Shown one piece after another: positions 15,609-23,848 of a stretch of 35,781 bases of DNA. Origin of the DNA: Streptomyces camponoticapitis (GTDB lineage: Bacteria > Actinomycetota > Actinomycetes > Streptomycetales > Streptomycetaceae); contig NZ_BMMV01000025.1 of NCBI RefSeq assembly GCF_014646115.1, positions 82,878-118,658 on the forward strand, written 5' to 3'. The position numbers were made by a program, and so were the translations under genes. Position 1 is the stretch's first letter; each line of letters begins with the position of its first letter. Below the pieces are notes generated by a model. The model searched no databases and was not told where the DNA came from. It saw nothing but the letters and a program-made list of their open reading frames with translations.

Positions 15609-16325
15609 ATGGATCTCGTAGACGTCGCGGTGGCCGCACACGGTGGCTTGGACCGATGGAAGACCTACACCTCGGTCAGCGCCCACCTGAAGGTCGGAGG
15701 GGTGCTCTGGTCGCTCAAGCAGCAGGGTGGGCCACTCGATGACACCAGGGTTCGCGTCGCACTCCACCGGGAGTACGCAAGCCACTACCCCTTCGGAGAC
15801 GCCGATCTGCATACGGTCTTCACCCCGGAGCGGGTGGCGGTCGAGAACGACGCCAACGAGGTCGTCGAGGAGCGGCTGCGCCCCCGGGCGGCCTTCGAAG
15901 GCCACACACTCACAACACCGTGGGACAGGCTGCACCTGGCCTACTTCGCCGGTTACGCGATGTGGACCTACTTCACCGCGCCGTTCTCCTTCACCATGCC
16001 CGGCTTCCGGACCGAGGAACTGTCCCCGTGGCAGGAGGACGGTCAGACGTGGCGGCGGCTGAGCGTGGAGTTCCCGGACAGCATCGCCACGCACGGCAAG
16101 CGGCAGACGTTCTACTTCGACCGCGAGGGCCTCGTCAGGCGACACGACTACACGTCCGAGGTACTCGGTGCGGGGCCTGCCGCTCATTACAGCTCCGGAC
16201 ATCGGGAGTTCGGAGGCATCGTCGTTCCGACACAACGGCGCGTCCACCTCATCGGTGAGGACGGCGGTGTCATGCCCGATCCGCTCGTCGTCTCGATAGA
16301 CATCGACGATGTGGTTTTCGAGTGA
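15609..16325 (+). CDS. Conserved uncharacterised protein, probable TetR target
   Basis: This 238-residue protein is not assigned to a named family. It starts VDVAVAAHGGLDRWKTY and has YFAGYAMWTYFTAPFSFTMPG and a strand-rich second half (GKRQTFYFDREGLVRRHDYTSEVLG, HREFGGIVVPTQRRVHL). The pattern of long paired strands resembles lipoprotein-carrier-like (LolA/LppX) half-barrels, but no signal peptide is present. Similar proteins are common in actinomycetes beside TetR regulators (recall, not a search). The ATG at 15609 follows GAGAGGGAA. An in-frame ATG at 15594 is less well placed. The operator copy upstream suggests it is derepressed along with the TetR gene. Confidence 0.8.
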   Translation: MDLVDVAVAAHGGLDRWKTYTSVSAHLKVGGVLWSLKQQGGPLDDTRVRVALHREYASHYPFGDADLHTVFTPERVAVENDANEVVEERLRPRAAFEGHTLTTPWDRLHLAYFAGYAMWTYFTAPFSFTMPGFRTEELSPWQEDGQTWRRLSVEFPDSIATHGKRQTFYFDREGLVRRHDYTSEVLGAGPAAHYSSGHREFGGIVVPTQRRVHLIGEDGGVMPDPLVVSIDIDDVVFE

Positions 16326-16351
16326 CTCAGGTGGCCGCCAGGAGCGTTCAT

Positions 16352-16381
16352 GGCGCCCGCCTCCACATGGGGGCGGGCGCC
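16352..16381. terminator. Bidirectional terminator between convergent genes
   Basis: GGCGCCCGCC (16352-16361) and GGCGGGCGCC (16372-16381) form a perfect 10-bp stem. It lies between the stop at 16325 on the plus strand and the stop at 16416 on the minus strand, so it can serve both genes. Confidence 0.75.
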
Positions 16382-16415
16382 GCGCTGCCCGACCGGCTCG
16401 CGGCCCCGCCTCACC

Positions 16416-17549
16416 TCAGCCGAGCGGGCCGTGGGGCCCGGCGAGGGCCAGGAAGCGTGCGGCCATCTTCCGGTAGCCGGCGGCGTTGGGGTGCAGGCCG
16501 TCCGTCATGTCCTGGATGTCGCCCGGCCCGAAGAGCGAGAGTCCATCGATCACACTGAGCTTGGTGTCGCCCTCCTTGACGCGGACGTCGACCTCTCGTA
16601 CGAGCACTTCGCGCACACGCGTCAGACTCAGAGCTCCGGCAGCGAGCTCCGAGGGACGCTCGACGGTACGCACCTGGTAATCCGTGCTGAAGAGCGTCGG
16701 CCCGGGCCGCTGCTCGGCGACCGGGCAGATGATTGGCGTCACGATCGCGATGGGCGTGTTGGGATGGCCGTCACGCACCGTGTCGAGGAAACCATGGAAC
16801 GCCGAGGCGAAGGTGCGTTCGCGCATGGTGTCGAAGTTGACGACGTTCGTGCCGAGTTCGAGGCTGATCGCGCTCGCGGGCAGGTCGCGAATGGTACGGG
16901 CCATGAACTGGTCGAGCTGACAGTGGCCGCCGATGGCGAGGTTCAGCAGAGACCTGCCGGTCTCGCGGGCGACCGTCGCCGGCCACGTCTCCGTGGGGCG
17001 GTCGGCCTGCGAACACTGGCTGATCGAACTGCCGTGGTGCACCCAGAGCGGGGCACCGGCAGGTGCCGGTCGCAGTGACGTCCCGGTGGCGACCCGCACG
17101 TCGAGCAGCTTGAGCATCGACGACGCGGGAAACCAGATCTCGACCCGCCGCTCGGCGACCCCCTCGCCGAGCTCGAAGCGCACAGTGGCTGGCCCGGCGG
17201 GACGGAACTCCATCTCGAGGGTGGCGGGATCCACGATGACGAGGTTCTCCGCCGCGCGCACCGGGTCCTGGAGCACCCCGTCGACCACGAGGTCGAACGT
17301 GCTCCCGGGGGACGTCATGTGGGGAAGCAGATCGCGTGTGAGCTCGACGTCGAACTCCAGCACGGGGGTGTCGGTGAGGGCCTCAAGGCGTACGCCCGAC
17401 GGCACCGCGCTCATGAGATCGAAGTAGTCGTCGGCCATCCGCGCTCTCGCGGTGGCGGGTGTGCGGTGGAATATGACGCCTGTGGCGTCGATGGTCGTCT
17501 CCAGTACGCCGACGACTCGGTCGACGGCGGTTTCCAGGACGGACTGCAT
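16416..17549 (-). CDS. SGNH/GDSL-family hydrolase with N-terminal beta-sandwich domain
   Basis: This 377-residue hydrolase has an N-terminal strand-rich domain (about 40-160) like that of SsfX3-type GDSL acyltransferases/esterases. The SGNH domain follows, with HHGSSISQCSQ (171-181, nucleophile Ser174), the Gly in LAIGGHCQLDQ, the Asn in LELGTNVVNFD, and DGLHPNAAGYRKM with the catalytic Asp and His near the C-terminus. It probably removes or transfers acyl groups on sugars or natural products. The ATG at 17549 follows AAGGAG at about eleven bases. No signal peptide is seen, so it should act in the cytoplasm. The natural substrate is unknown. Confidence 0.9.
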   Translation of the reverse strand: MQSVLETAVDRVVGVLETTIDATGVIFHRTPATARARMADDYFDLMSAVPSGVRLEALTDTPVLEFDVELTRDLLPHMTSPGSTFDLVVDGVLQDPVRAAENLVIVDPATLEMEFRPAGPATVRFELGEGVAERRVEIWFPASSMLKLLDVRVATGTSLRPAPAGAPLWVHHGSSISQCSQADRPTETWPATVARETGRSLLNLAIGGHCQLDQFMARTIRDLPASAISLELGTNVVNFDTMRERTFASAFHGFLDTVRDGHPNTPIAIVTPIICPVAEQRPGPTLFSTDYQVRTVERPSELAAGALSLTRVREVLVREVDVRVKEGDTKLSVIDGLSLFGPGDIQDMTDGLHPNAAGYRKMAARFLALAGPHGPLG

Positions 17550-17879
17550 GGCGATCCCATCTCCTTGTAGGGGCAGGTGCGGCGTCGCCGAGAGCGGCGC
17601 CGACCCGACTTGGCACACCTCCCCCACCGTGCGGTGAACTGAATTGCCGGTGCCGCGCGCGCACTTACCGGAGGCTCACCGTGTTGGTGTCCTCGTTTGT
17701 GAACCTATGCGGGAGAGCTCACCGTCAGGGCAGCCGAACGAGCGGGGAAGGAGCGGGTACGACGGAGGTCCGGAGCGCGTCGCCGAGTCCCGCTCACCCG
17801 GCGGGGCCCGTTCGCACCGGCGCCGACGGGCCGCACGTACATTCCGTGCGGGGACGCTTGTCCGGGAGGAGGAGCGAGG
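17550..17879. other. Intergenic region between SGNH hydrolase and SDR genes
   Basis: About 330 bases with no convincing gene. It should contain the SGNH gene promoter. A CCGCAC/GTGCGG hairpin near 17831 may end the SDR message. Confidence 0.4.
17831..17851 (-). terminator. Weak hairpin downstream of SDR gene
   Basis: CCGCAC (17831-17836) and GTGCGG (17846-17851) form a 6-bp stem with a 9-base loop, 28 bases after the SDR stop. It is short and lacks a T run, so the call is tentative. Confidence 0.35.
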
Positions 17880-18842
17880 TTACCTCGAACCCACGTCCGG
17901 CAGCGCCTCGTTCACCACGGGAAACGCGTGGTCCCAGAGGCGATCCGCTGCCGCGGGGTCCACGGCCCACTCGGCCACACCCGTCGTGACGCCCGGGCCT
18001 CCTGGCACGACCGCCAGCTCCTTGTTGTCCTCGAAGTAGCGTCCGGTCACCCCCTCCAGCAGGGGCGATGCGGCCAGCAGCACGGAGGTGGCCGCCCCTT
18101 GTTCCGGTGTCTTGAAGTAGTCGGGCGTGATCAGATGCCCGTCGGTGTCCATGGCGCCCATGGCCTGCATGGTCTCAACGGGGATGTGGCGTGACAGGTT
18201 GGTGTGGATGAAGCCGGGGGCGCAGGCGTTGGCGCGTATCCCGTCGTCCGCCCACCTGCGGCTGACCCCGACGGCGAGCAGGACGTCCGCCGTCTTGGAC
18301 TGGGCGTACGCCGCGAACGGGTCGTAGGGGCGTCGCGCGAAGTGGGGATCGTCGAAATCGAAGCCGCCCATGAGGTGGGCGCCGGAACTGACCATGACAA
18401 CGCGCGCCCGCCCGGCAGCCTGGAGGGCGGGCCGCAGGCCGGTGATCAGGGCGAAGTGGCCAAGGAAGTTGGTCGCGAGCTGGAGCTCCCAGCCCTGCTG
18501 GTTCTTCTGGTGCGTGGGCAGGGCCATGACGCCCGCGTTGGCGACGATCGCGTCCACGGGGCCTTCCCACCCCGCACAGAACGTACGCACCGAGGCCAGG
18601 TCGGCGAGGTCGAGCGTCGCGACGTCGACGCCGGCGAACTCCTCGACGAGAGCCTTCGCGTGGGCCGCGTTGCGAGTGGCGACCGTGACCCGGGCACCGG
18701 CCCCGGCAAGAGCCCGGACCGTCTCCGCGCCCAGCCCGGAGGCGCCGCCCGTGACGATCATGCGCTTTCCGGTCAGGTCCACGCCGGCCAGGACATCCGC
18801 AGCGGTGGCCCTGGGCTCGAAGGGTGTTGATACGAGTGACAC
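17880..18842 (-). CDS. Short-chain dehydrogenase/reductase (retinol dehydrogenase-like)
   Basis: This 320-residue classical SDR has the cofactor loop VTGGASGLG (about 35-43), NAGVM, the catalytic Ser in VMVSSGAHLMGG and YAQSK with the catalytic Tyr and Lys. The KNQQGWELQLATNFLGHFALITGL stretch and the insert after it (FDFDDPHFARRPYDPFAAYAQSK) are typical of the retinol dehydrogenase/WW-oxidoreductase-like group. Basic residues after strand 2 (VATRNAAHAK) favour NADPH. The GTG at 18842 with AAGGAA upstream is chosen, since the open frame to 19094 gives unlikely Arg/Pro-rich sequence. A striking palindrome lies about 255 bases upstream. The substrate is unknown. Confidence 0.92.
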   Translation of the reverse strand: MSLVSTPFEPRATAADVLAGVDLTGKRMIVTGGASGLGAETVRALAGAGARVTVATRNAAHAKALVEEFAGVDVATLDLADLASVRTFCAGWEGPVDAIVANAGVMALPTHQKNQQGWELQLATNFLGHFALITGLRPALQAAGRARVVMVSSGAHLMGGFDFDDPHFARRPYDPFAAYAQSKTADVLLAVGVSRRWADDGIRANACAPGFIHTNLSRHIPVETMQAMGAMDTDGHLITPDYFKTPEQGAATSVLLAASPLLEGVTGRYFEDNKELAVVPGGPGVTTGVAEWAVDPAAADRLWDHAFPVVNEALPDVGSR

Positions 18843-19096
18843 GCGTTGTTTCCTTCTCGATCGAGTGGGGTGGGGTCCTTGCATCGACTGCAACGGAGGA
18901 GACCCGCTCCGCGGCGCCATTCGGCACCGGTCGCACGCCCGGAGGGGCGGCGCCGCCAGACCCTCTGTCAGAGCGGTCCCGCCCAGGTGAAGTCGGCGGA
19001 CAGGGCCGCCCGGATTACCACGTCCGGGCGCGCCGCACTCATGGCCGCCGAGCTGGGAGCGTCGGCCCCGCAGTGCCTCACCACACCTTGCCATAC

Positions 19097-19125
19097 ATCT
19101 TGTCGTACAGAGTGTACGGCAAGAT
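19097..19125. promoter_or_regulatory. 29-base palindrome, probable TetR-type operator
   Basis: ATCTTGTCGTACA (19097-19109) and TGTACGGCAAGAT (19113-19125) are inverted copies matching at 12 of 13 bases around a GAG centre. The TTG(T/C)CGTACA-type arm is typical of TetR-family operators. It lies 255 bases upstream of the SDR start, and no regulator gene is adjacent. Confidence 0.6.
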
Positions 19126-19160
19126 ATGCCGGACGATCCGGGCCCGCCGCGCAGCCTTCA

Positions 19161-19195
19161 CCGTGCCCCCTCGCCAGACTGGCGAGGGGGCACGG
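19161..19195. terminator. Very strong isolated hairpin
   Basis: A perfect 17-base inverted repeat (19161-19177 with 19179-19195) around a single base. It reads as a bidirectional terminator but no gene ends beside it. It may remain from a deleted gene, or shield the SDR promoter from transcription arriving from the right. Confidence 0.65.
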
Positions 19196-19493
19196 TTGCC
19201 CGCTGTTGGGTGCTCTCTTGGTGGAGGTCGCGGTCGCAGGGTGTTGGCACCTGCGACCGGTCTGATCAACCACTTGCCGACCCTTTACCGACTTACCGAG
19301 CAGTAATCGGATCCTGTCACCGGGGCGGTGATCATGCCGGGTGCCGCCAGAACGCGATCAGGTGGGATGCGAATGGTGAAGGGCCTCGGGTATGTCCTGC
19401 CGAGTCGGCGGTGCGTGCTTTTCGTGTGGCCGGAAGTCCCAGCCGGCTCCCAGTGCGCTCTTGCGTCCTGATGGCGGCGTGGAGGAGGCGGAG

Positions 19494-19525
19494 CCGACCC
19501 TCCCCGCCGGCGCGGGGAGGGTCGG
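19494..19525 (-). terminator. Terminator of the LAXTG surface protein gene
   Basis: CCGACCCTCCCCGC (19494-19507) pairs perfectly with 19512-19525 across a CGGC loop. It begins 37 bases after the stop codon at 19562 in the direction of transcription. Confidence 0.75.
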
Positions 19526-19561
19526 GAGCCGCAGGGGGCGGGGCCGCGTGTCGTCAGTCGG

Positions 19562-20818
19562 TCAGCTGTCGTGCCGCGCCCGGCGACGGCGTACGACGAG
19601 GACGGTGCCCGCGCCCATGACGACCGCTGCGGCGGCCACGCCCGCGATCGGGAGTGGGGCGGAGGAGGAGCCGGTCGTCGCGAGGTTGCCGCCGGTCGTG
19701 GCCGTACCGGCGCCGCCGGCCGACGACGGCCCGCCCGTCGAGCCAGACGAGCCCGTGGAACCCGTCGAGCCCGTGGAGCCGCCGCTTGATCCGCCGGTCG
19801 AGCCGCCGGTCGAGCCTGAGCCACCGTCCTGGCCGCCCGTCGTGCCCCCCTCCCCGCCGGTGACCTCCAGCGTGATGGGGGCCGTGTCGTTGGTCCTGTC
19901 GGGGTCGAACGGCAGCTTCCTGTTGCTCAACGCCACCGAGCCCTTGGCGCCCGCCACCTTCTTGTCGATCTTCAACTTGAAGGTGAAGGTCGCCGTCTCC
20001 AGGTGTTCCTGAGGGCGGGTCGTGAGGCCGCAGTCATACACCTTGCCCTTGGCCTTGCAGTAGAAGTCGGGCTTGACGACCGACGTTCCGGCGGGGGGTG
20101 TGACCAGGACGGAAGTCCACGGCGTCCCCGGCTTCGACCAGACCCAGCCAGGGCCGGTGTTGGTGAAAGTCGCCTTCATCGTCACCGTGTCGCCGGGCTT
20201 CCCCCGCAACGCCGCGCCCGTCACCTCGTAGTCGGCCGTGTTGACCGACGAGACGGGCACCCTGAACCGGTCCGCGGACCCCGTACCCCCGGTCGGCGAC
20301 TCGATCAGTTCGATCTCCGGTGCGGTGCCCGGAGACGGGGTGCTGTTCTCGTCCGGTGACGGCTCGTAATCCGTGACGGTCACCCACATCTCGTCGTCGA
20401 AGGCGTGCTTCTCCGCCTTGACGGCGAACGGCTTCTGGGGCGTGTAGGCGACGCCCGGCTTCACCGCCTCGTCGAACGCGCAGATCGCGATCCACCGCTC
20501 GGGCATCTCGTCGTACGCACCGACGTACTGCTTCTGGCAGTTGGAGGGAACCTCCGGGAAGGCGAGACCCCGGGTGGCGGTGTACTTGATCCACACCTTC
20601 TCGACGGTCGTGCTGCCGTTGTTCACCACGGTGATCGGCAGGTCGACCGGGCTCCCCGGTGTCACTCCGGTGATCGGCTTGATGTCTGCGAGGGCCAGGG
20701 AGGGCGGCGCCTCGTCGCCCACGGCAGCGGGAGCGGCGCCCAGCGCGACAAGCCCTGCGGCACCGAGGGTGGCGACGGCGGAACGGGAGACGCGGCGCGG
20801 GTACGGCGAGGTCGGCAT
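19562..20818 (-). CDS. LAXTG-anchored cell-surface protein
   Basis: This 418-residue secreted, sortase-anchored protein has a signal peptide (about 1-33, VATLGAAGLVALGAAPAAVG). Two beta-sandwich regions follow: 40-140, with ITGVTPGSPVDLPITVVNNGS, and 190-310, with GKPGDTVTMKATFTNTGPGW and CGLTTRPQEHLETATFTFKLKI. These resemble bacterial DUF11/CARDB-like surface domains. A Gly/Ser/Thr linker precedes the sorting signal LATTG (379-383), a hydrophobic helix and an RRRRARHD tail. LAXTG signals are recognised by class E sortases in Streptomyces, for example on chaplins. No sortase gene is in this window. Cysteine pairs in both domains suggest disulphides. The ATG at 20818 has AGAGGA upstream. Confidence 0.92.
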   Translation of the reverse strand: MPTSPYPRRVSRSAVATLGAAGLVALGAAPAAVGDEAPPSLALADIKPITGVTPGSPVDLPITVVNNGSTTVEKVWIKYTATRGLAFPEVPSNCQKQYVGAYDEMPERWIAICAFDEAVKPGVAYTPQKPFAVKAEKHAFDDEMWVTVTDYEPSPDENSTPSPGTAPEIELIESPTGGTGSADRFRVPVSSVNTADYEVTGAALRGKPGDTVTMKATFTNTGPGWVWSKPGTPWTSVLVTPPAGTSVVKPDFYCKAKGKVYDCGLTTRPQEHLETATFTFKLKIDKKVAGAKGSVALSNRKLPFDPDRTNDTAPITLEVTGGEGGTTGGQDGGSGSTGGSTGGSSGGSTGSTGSTGSSGSTGGPSSAGGAGTATTGGNLATTGSSSAPLPIAGVAAAAVVMGAGTVLVVRRRRARHDS

Positions 20819-20895
20819 TGACGGAGTCCTCTGTCGGGAAAGTGCTGAACGGAATGTGTCTTTCAGGAGAACGGCCACCTGTACCCCCTAGACAC

Positions 20896-21240
20896 CTACC
20901 GGCCCCGAACAGTTGCCCTCTCGTGCCGGATCTGGACCGCGCGGACGATCCATGCGGCCGACCGGCGACGTTCCTGGCCCATCGGCACGGCGTCGACCTC
21001 GACCACGCCGTACCGGCGGACCATGGACGAGCTCGACAGCTCGATCCGTGCCCAACTACCCGCACCCGAGGGGTGCACGGCGGTCTCCAGCGGTGCGACC
21101 CGGCACGAGGCGGTGGTGACGATGCGCTCCTGCCCGGCCGCGGATCGGTCGCCCTCCACCAGCAGCCACTGCCACCCGCGGCGTGTCCACGTACTCGTCG
21201 AAGTGCTCGGTCACGTGCCCGACCCGGCGCCCCGCAGATG
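20896..21240 (-). pseudogene. Unidentified gene fragment, probably frameshifted
   Basis: On the minus strand, 21159-20896 is open with very strong G/C third-position bias and reads like protein (GSWARIELSSSS, RRYGVVEVDAVPMGQERRRSAAWIVRAVQI), ending in TAG. The only in-frame start is a GTG at 21159 without a ribosome site. Upstream of it a protein-like stretch (GHVTEHFDEYVDT) continues in a different frame. This suggests a frameshift near 21190 in a once longer gene. I do not recognise the family. It could instead be a short real gene starting at 21159. Confidence 0.35.
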
Positions 21241-21295
21241 CCGGCCAAGCGTCAGATCGTGCGCCGACCGGTCGGCCTCCCGATGATGCGGTCGT

Positions 21296-22324
21296 TCAGG
21301 CTGCGGAGCGCTGGGTGACCGGTCGCCGGCGCAGGCTCGCGTCGGTGACGGCCTGTGGGGTGTAGGCGACATCGTTGGGGCCGGCGTCGGTTCCGGGCGG
21401 GGCGATCTCGTCGATCCGGTCAAGGATCTCGTCGTCCAGGGTGACGTCGGCGCCGGCCAGGAGGTCGTCGAGTTGCTCCATGGTGCGTGGCCCGACGAGC
21501 GCCGAAGTGACGGCGGGGTGGGCTATCGCGAAGGCCATCGCGAGGTGGGTCATCGGCAGTCCCGCTTTCTCGGCGAGCGGGATCAGCTGTTCGACCACGT
21601 CGAGCTTGCGCTCGTCGCCGAAGTGCTGCGGCATGGTGCCGCCGCGGTGGGTGACGGCCTGCTTGCCCTTGCGGTAGCGGCCGGTGAGCAGACCCTGGCC
21701 GAGCGGGCTCCAGACCAGCGTGCCCATCCCGTAGCGCTGGGCGACTGGCAGCACCTCGTGCTCGATGCTCCGGTTGATGATCGAATACGGCGGCTGCTCG
21801 GTACGGAAACGCTCCAGGCCGCGCCGTTCGGCGACCCACTGCGCCTCGACGATGTCCGACGCCGGAAAGGTGGATGCGCCGATCGTGCGCACCTTGCCGC
21901 TGCGTACCAGGTCCGTCAGCGCCGACAGGGTCTCCTCCACGTCCACCGTCGGGTCGGGGCGGTGCACCTGGTAGAGGTCGAGGTGATCGGTCTGCAGGCG
22001 GCGCAGGGAGTTCTCGACCGATGTGACGATCCAGCGTCGTGAATTGCCCCGGTGATTGGGGTCGGCGCCCATCGGGTAGTGCACCTTGCTGGCGAGCACG
22101 ACGTCGTCGCGGCGGCCCTTGAGCGCCTTGCCGACGATGATCTCCGACTCGCCGTTGGAGTACACGTCGGCGGTGTCGACGAAGTTGATTCCCGCGTCCA
22201 GGGCCCTGTGGATGATCCGGATCGAGTCGTCATGGTCGGGGTTTCCCATCGCCCCGAACATCATGGCGCCCAGGGCGTAGGGGCTGACCTGGATTCCCGT
22301 CCGGCCCAGCGTGCGGTACTTCAT
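21296..22324 (-). CDS. Aldo/keto reductase
   Basis: This 342-residue aldo/keto reductase of the YajO/IolS-like type starts MKYRTLGRTGIQVSPYALGAMMFGAMG. It has the catalytic Asp/Tyr in FVDTADVYSNGESE (about 49-62), Lys in LASKVHYPMG, His in LYQVHRPDPTVD, and cofactor-binding ASTFPAS, WSPLGQGLLTGRYRKG and GPRTMEQLDDLL. It should reduce aldehydes or ketones with NADPH. The ATG at 22324 follows GGGAGAG. It lies just downstream of a decayed deazaflavin-dependent nitroreductase gene and an AraC gene, all on the minus strand. In enterobacteria an AraC protein (YqhC) controls aldehyde reductases, so a similar pairing is plausible here. Confidence 0.93.
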   Translation of the reverse strand: MKYRTLGRTGIQVSPYALGAMMFGAMGNPDHDDSIRIIHRALDAGINFVDTADVYSNGESEIIVGKALKGRRDDVVLASKVHYPMGADPNHRGNSRRWIVTSVENSLRRLQTDHLDLYQVHRPDPTVDVEETLSALTDLVRSGKVRTIGASTFPASDIVEAQWVAERRGLERFRTEQPPYSIINRSIEHEVLPVAQRYGMGTLVWSPLGQGLLTGRYRKGKQAVTHRGGTMPQHFGDERKLDVVEQLIPLAEKAGLPMTHLAMAFAIAHPAVTSALVGPRTMEQLDDLLAGADVTLDDEILDRIDEIAPPGTDAGPNDVAYTPQAVTDASLRRRPVTQRSAA

Positions 22325-22371
22325 GTTTCTCTCCCTTGGAGCGTGGAGCTTTTCGGTGGGCGGCGATGCGG

Positions 22372-22690
22372 CTACGGCCGCGTCCGCGACTGCTCGTCGT
22401 CGAGCACGATCTCGACCAGAGGGCTGCTCGCGAGCCACTCATCAAGGTTCTGGCGTCGCGACCCGCGCCGCGATCTGGGGCTGGTTCCGCCTCAGATACC
22501 AGCGGCCGTCGATGTGGTGGAACCAGACCTCGATGCGACGGGGGGCGCCACTGCGCCTGCCCGTCGTGGTGATGTCGATGGTGCGTTCGGCCGCGGAAGA
22601 GCCGGCCCGATGTCGAGGGCGTGGACGACTGCGTCGTTCCGCCTCCCATGCCATGGGTTGGCCTGCTTGGAATGCATGGAAATTTCCATT
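22372..22690 (-). pseudogene. Decayed deazaflavin (F420)-dependent nitroreductase-like gene (DUF385)
   Basis: Pieces of one protein lie in different minus-strand frames. NDAVVHALDIGPA (near 22640) is in one frame. RTIDITTTGRRSGAPRRIEVWFHHIDGRWYL (to about 22493) is in a second; this is the diagnostic start of the Ddn-like F420H2-dependent reductase family. QNLDEWLASSPLVEIVLDDEQ, ending in TAG at 22372, is in a third and resembles the usual C-terminus. The middle of the family, about 70 residues, is missing. At least two frameshifts plus an internal deletion make this a pseudogene. The exact start is not defined. Confidence 0.6.
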
Positions 22691-22773
22691 ACGTTCAGCA
22701 AATCAGCAGGCGCGGAGCAGGGGCTAGCAAGATCCTCTCGCGTCTTTGCCCAATCCTCTTTCGCGGAGGGAAT

Positions 22774-23676
22774 TCACGGCAGCGCCGCAGCAGGCTTCGT
22801 TTCGCCGAGCAAGCGCGCAGCGTCGACGCTGGGCGGGGCGCCGAACTGGCGCCGGTACTCACGGCTGAACTGGGACAGACTCTCGTACCCGACACGCAGA
22901 CCGACACCGGTGACGTCGTTCGGATGGTTGGCCAGGAGCAGTCTCGCGGACTGCAGCCGGATGTTCTTCTGGAACTGGATCGGGCTCATCGCCGTCACCG
23001 CCTGGAAGTTCCGGTGGAAGGCGGAGACACTCATCCCCGAGAGCCGCGCCACCTCCTCGACGCGGAACGGCTGGGTGTAGTTGTCCCGGATCCACTGCAC
23101 GGCGCGCCTGACGTGCGTGAGACTGCTGTCGGCCACACCGAGTTGGCGGACAGCATCACCCTGTTCCCCGGTCATCAGCTGCCAGAGGATCTCGCGCTGG
23201 TACAGCGGGGTGAGTACCTTCCGATCCCGTGGACGATCGAGCAGGCGCAGCAGCCGCACGACGGCGTCGATGAGTTCGCCGGGGGCGTCGCTCACCGCGA
23301 TCCCCGGTCGCGCTGAGCTGGGAGACCTTGGCAGATCCCCCGGGCCGGCCTGCAGCAGCAGGTCCGCGATGACGGCAGGTTCGAGAGTCATCCCGAAGCC
23401 GAGCGTGGGGCTGTCGGAACCAGTGTCCATGACATGTCCGGTCGCCGGAACGTCGACCGAGGCGACGAGATACTGGCCGGCCCGGTAGTCATGGAAGCGG
23501 TCACCCGACGCCAGACGCTTCCCACCCTGGGCGATCACCGCCAGCACCGTCCCGGACATCGAGGACTCCGGCCCGGCGGCGTGGTCGACCTTGCAGATCC
23601 GAACACCGTCGATCGCCGTGGTCAGATCGGGACGGGCATGCCGATCCATCAGGGCGCGGAGCTCGTCCAGAGACAT
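22774..23676 (-). CDS. AraC-family regulator with AraC_N domain (YqhC-like)
   Basis: This 300-residue regulator has an N-terminal AraC_N-type domain (about 20-160; VLAVIAQGGKRLASGDRFHDYRAGQYLVASVDVPATGHV). The C-terminal AraC helix-turn-helix pair (about 190-285) includes FRVEEVARLSGMSVSAFHRNFQAVTAMSPIQFQKNIRL and VGLRVGYESLSQFSREYRRQFG. YqhC-type proteins of this build respond to toxic aldehydes and activate reductase genes. The downstream minus-strand aldo/keto reductase at 22324 is the obvious candidate target, though with the pseudogene between. The ATG at 23676 is the natural start. The open frame to 23877 is out of character and overlaps the LacI gene end. Confidence 0.92.
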   Translation of the reverse strand: MSLDELRALMDRHARPDLTTAIDGVRICKVDHAAGPESSMSGTVLAVIAQGGKRLASGDRFHDYRAGQYLVASVDVPATGHVMDTGSDSPTLGFGMTLEPAVIADLLLQAGPGDLPRSPSSARPGIAVSDAPGELIDAVVRLLRLLDRPRDRKVLTPLYQREILWQLMTGEQGDAVRQLGVADSSLTHVRRAVQWIRDNYTQPFRVEEVARLSGMSVSAFHRNFQAVTAMSPIQFQKNIRLQSARLLLANHPNDVTGVGLRVGYESLSQFSREYRRQFGAPPSVDAARLLGETKPAAALP

Positions 23677-23848
23677 GTCACGATTACAGCATAAAAGCCG
23701 CGGCAATCGCCCATCGCTAAGAGGATCGTGCAAAAGAATGCGACTTTCGTGAAAGGCACGGTGCCGTTGATCTTCTGAGGCAGGCTGCGGACCGTCCCCG
23801 GTCGGGGCGGATCTGCTCGACGGATTCGCCGTTCGCCCGGCCGCGAAG

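Larger units (their letters stand above)
18843..19561. other. Long gene-poor stretch with a palindrome and two hairpins
   Basis: About 720 bases without a believable gene. It contains a 29-base palindrome (19097), a very strong hairpin (19161) and the terminator of the surface-protein gene (19494). Open frames here are Arg/Pro/Ser-rich and have no domain signature. Confidence 0.5.
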
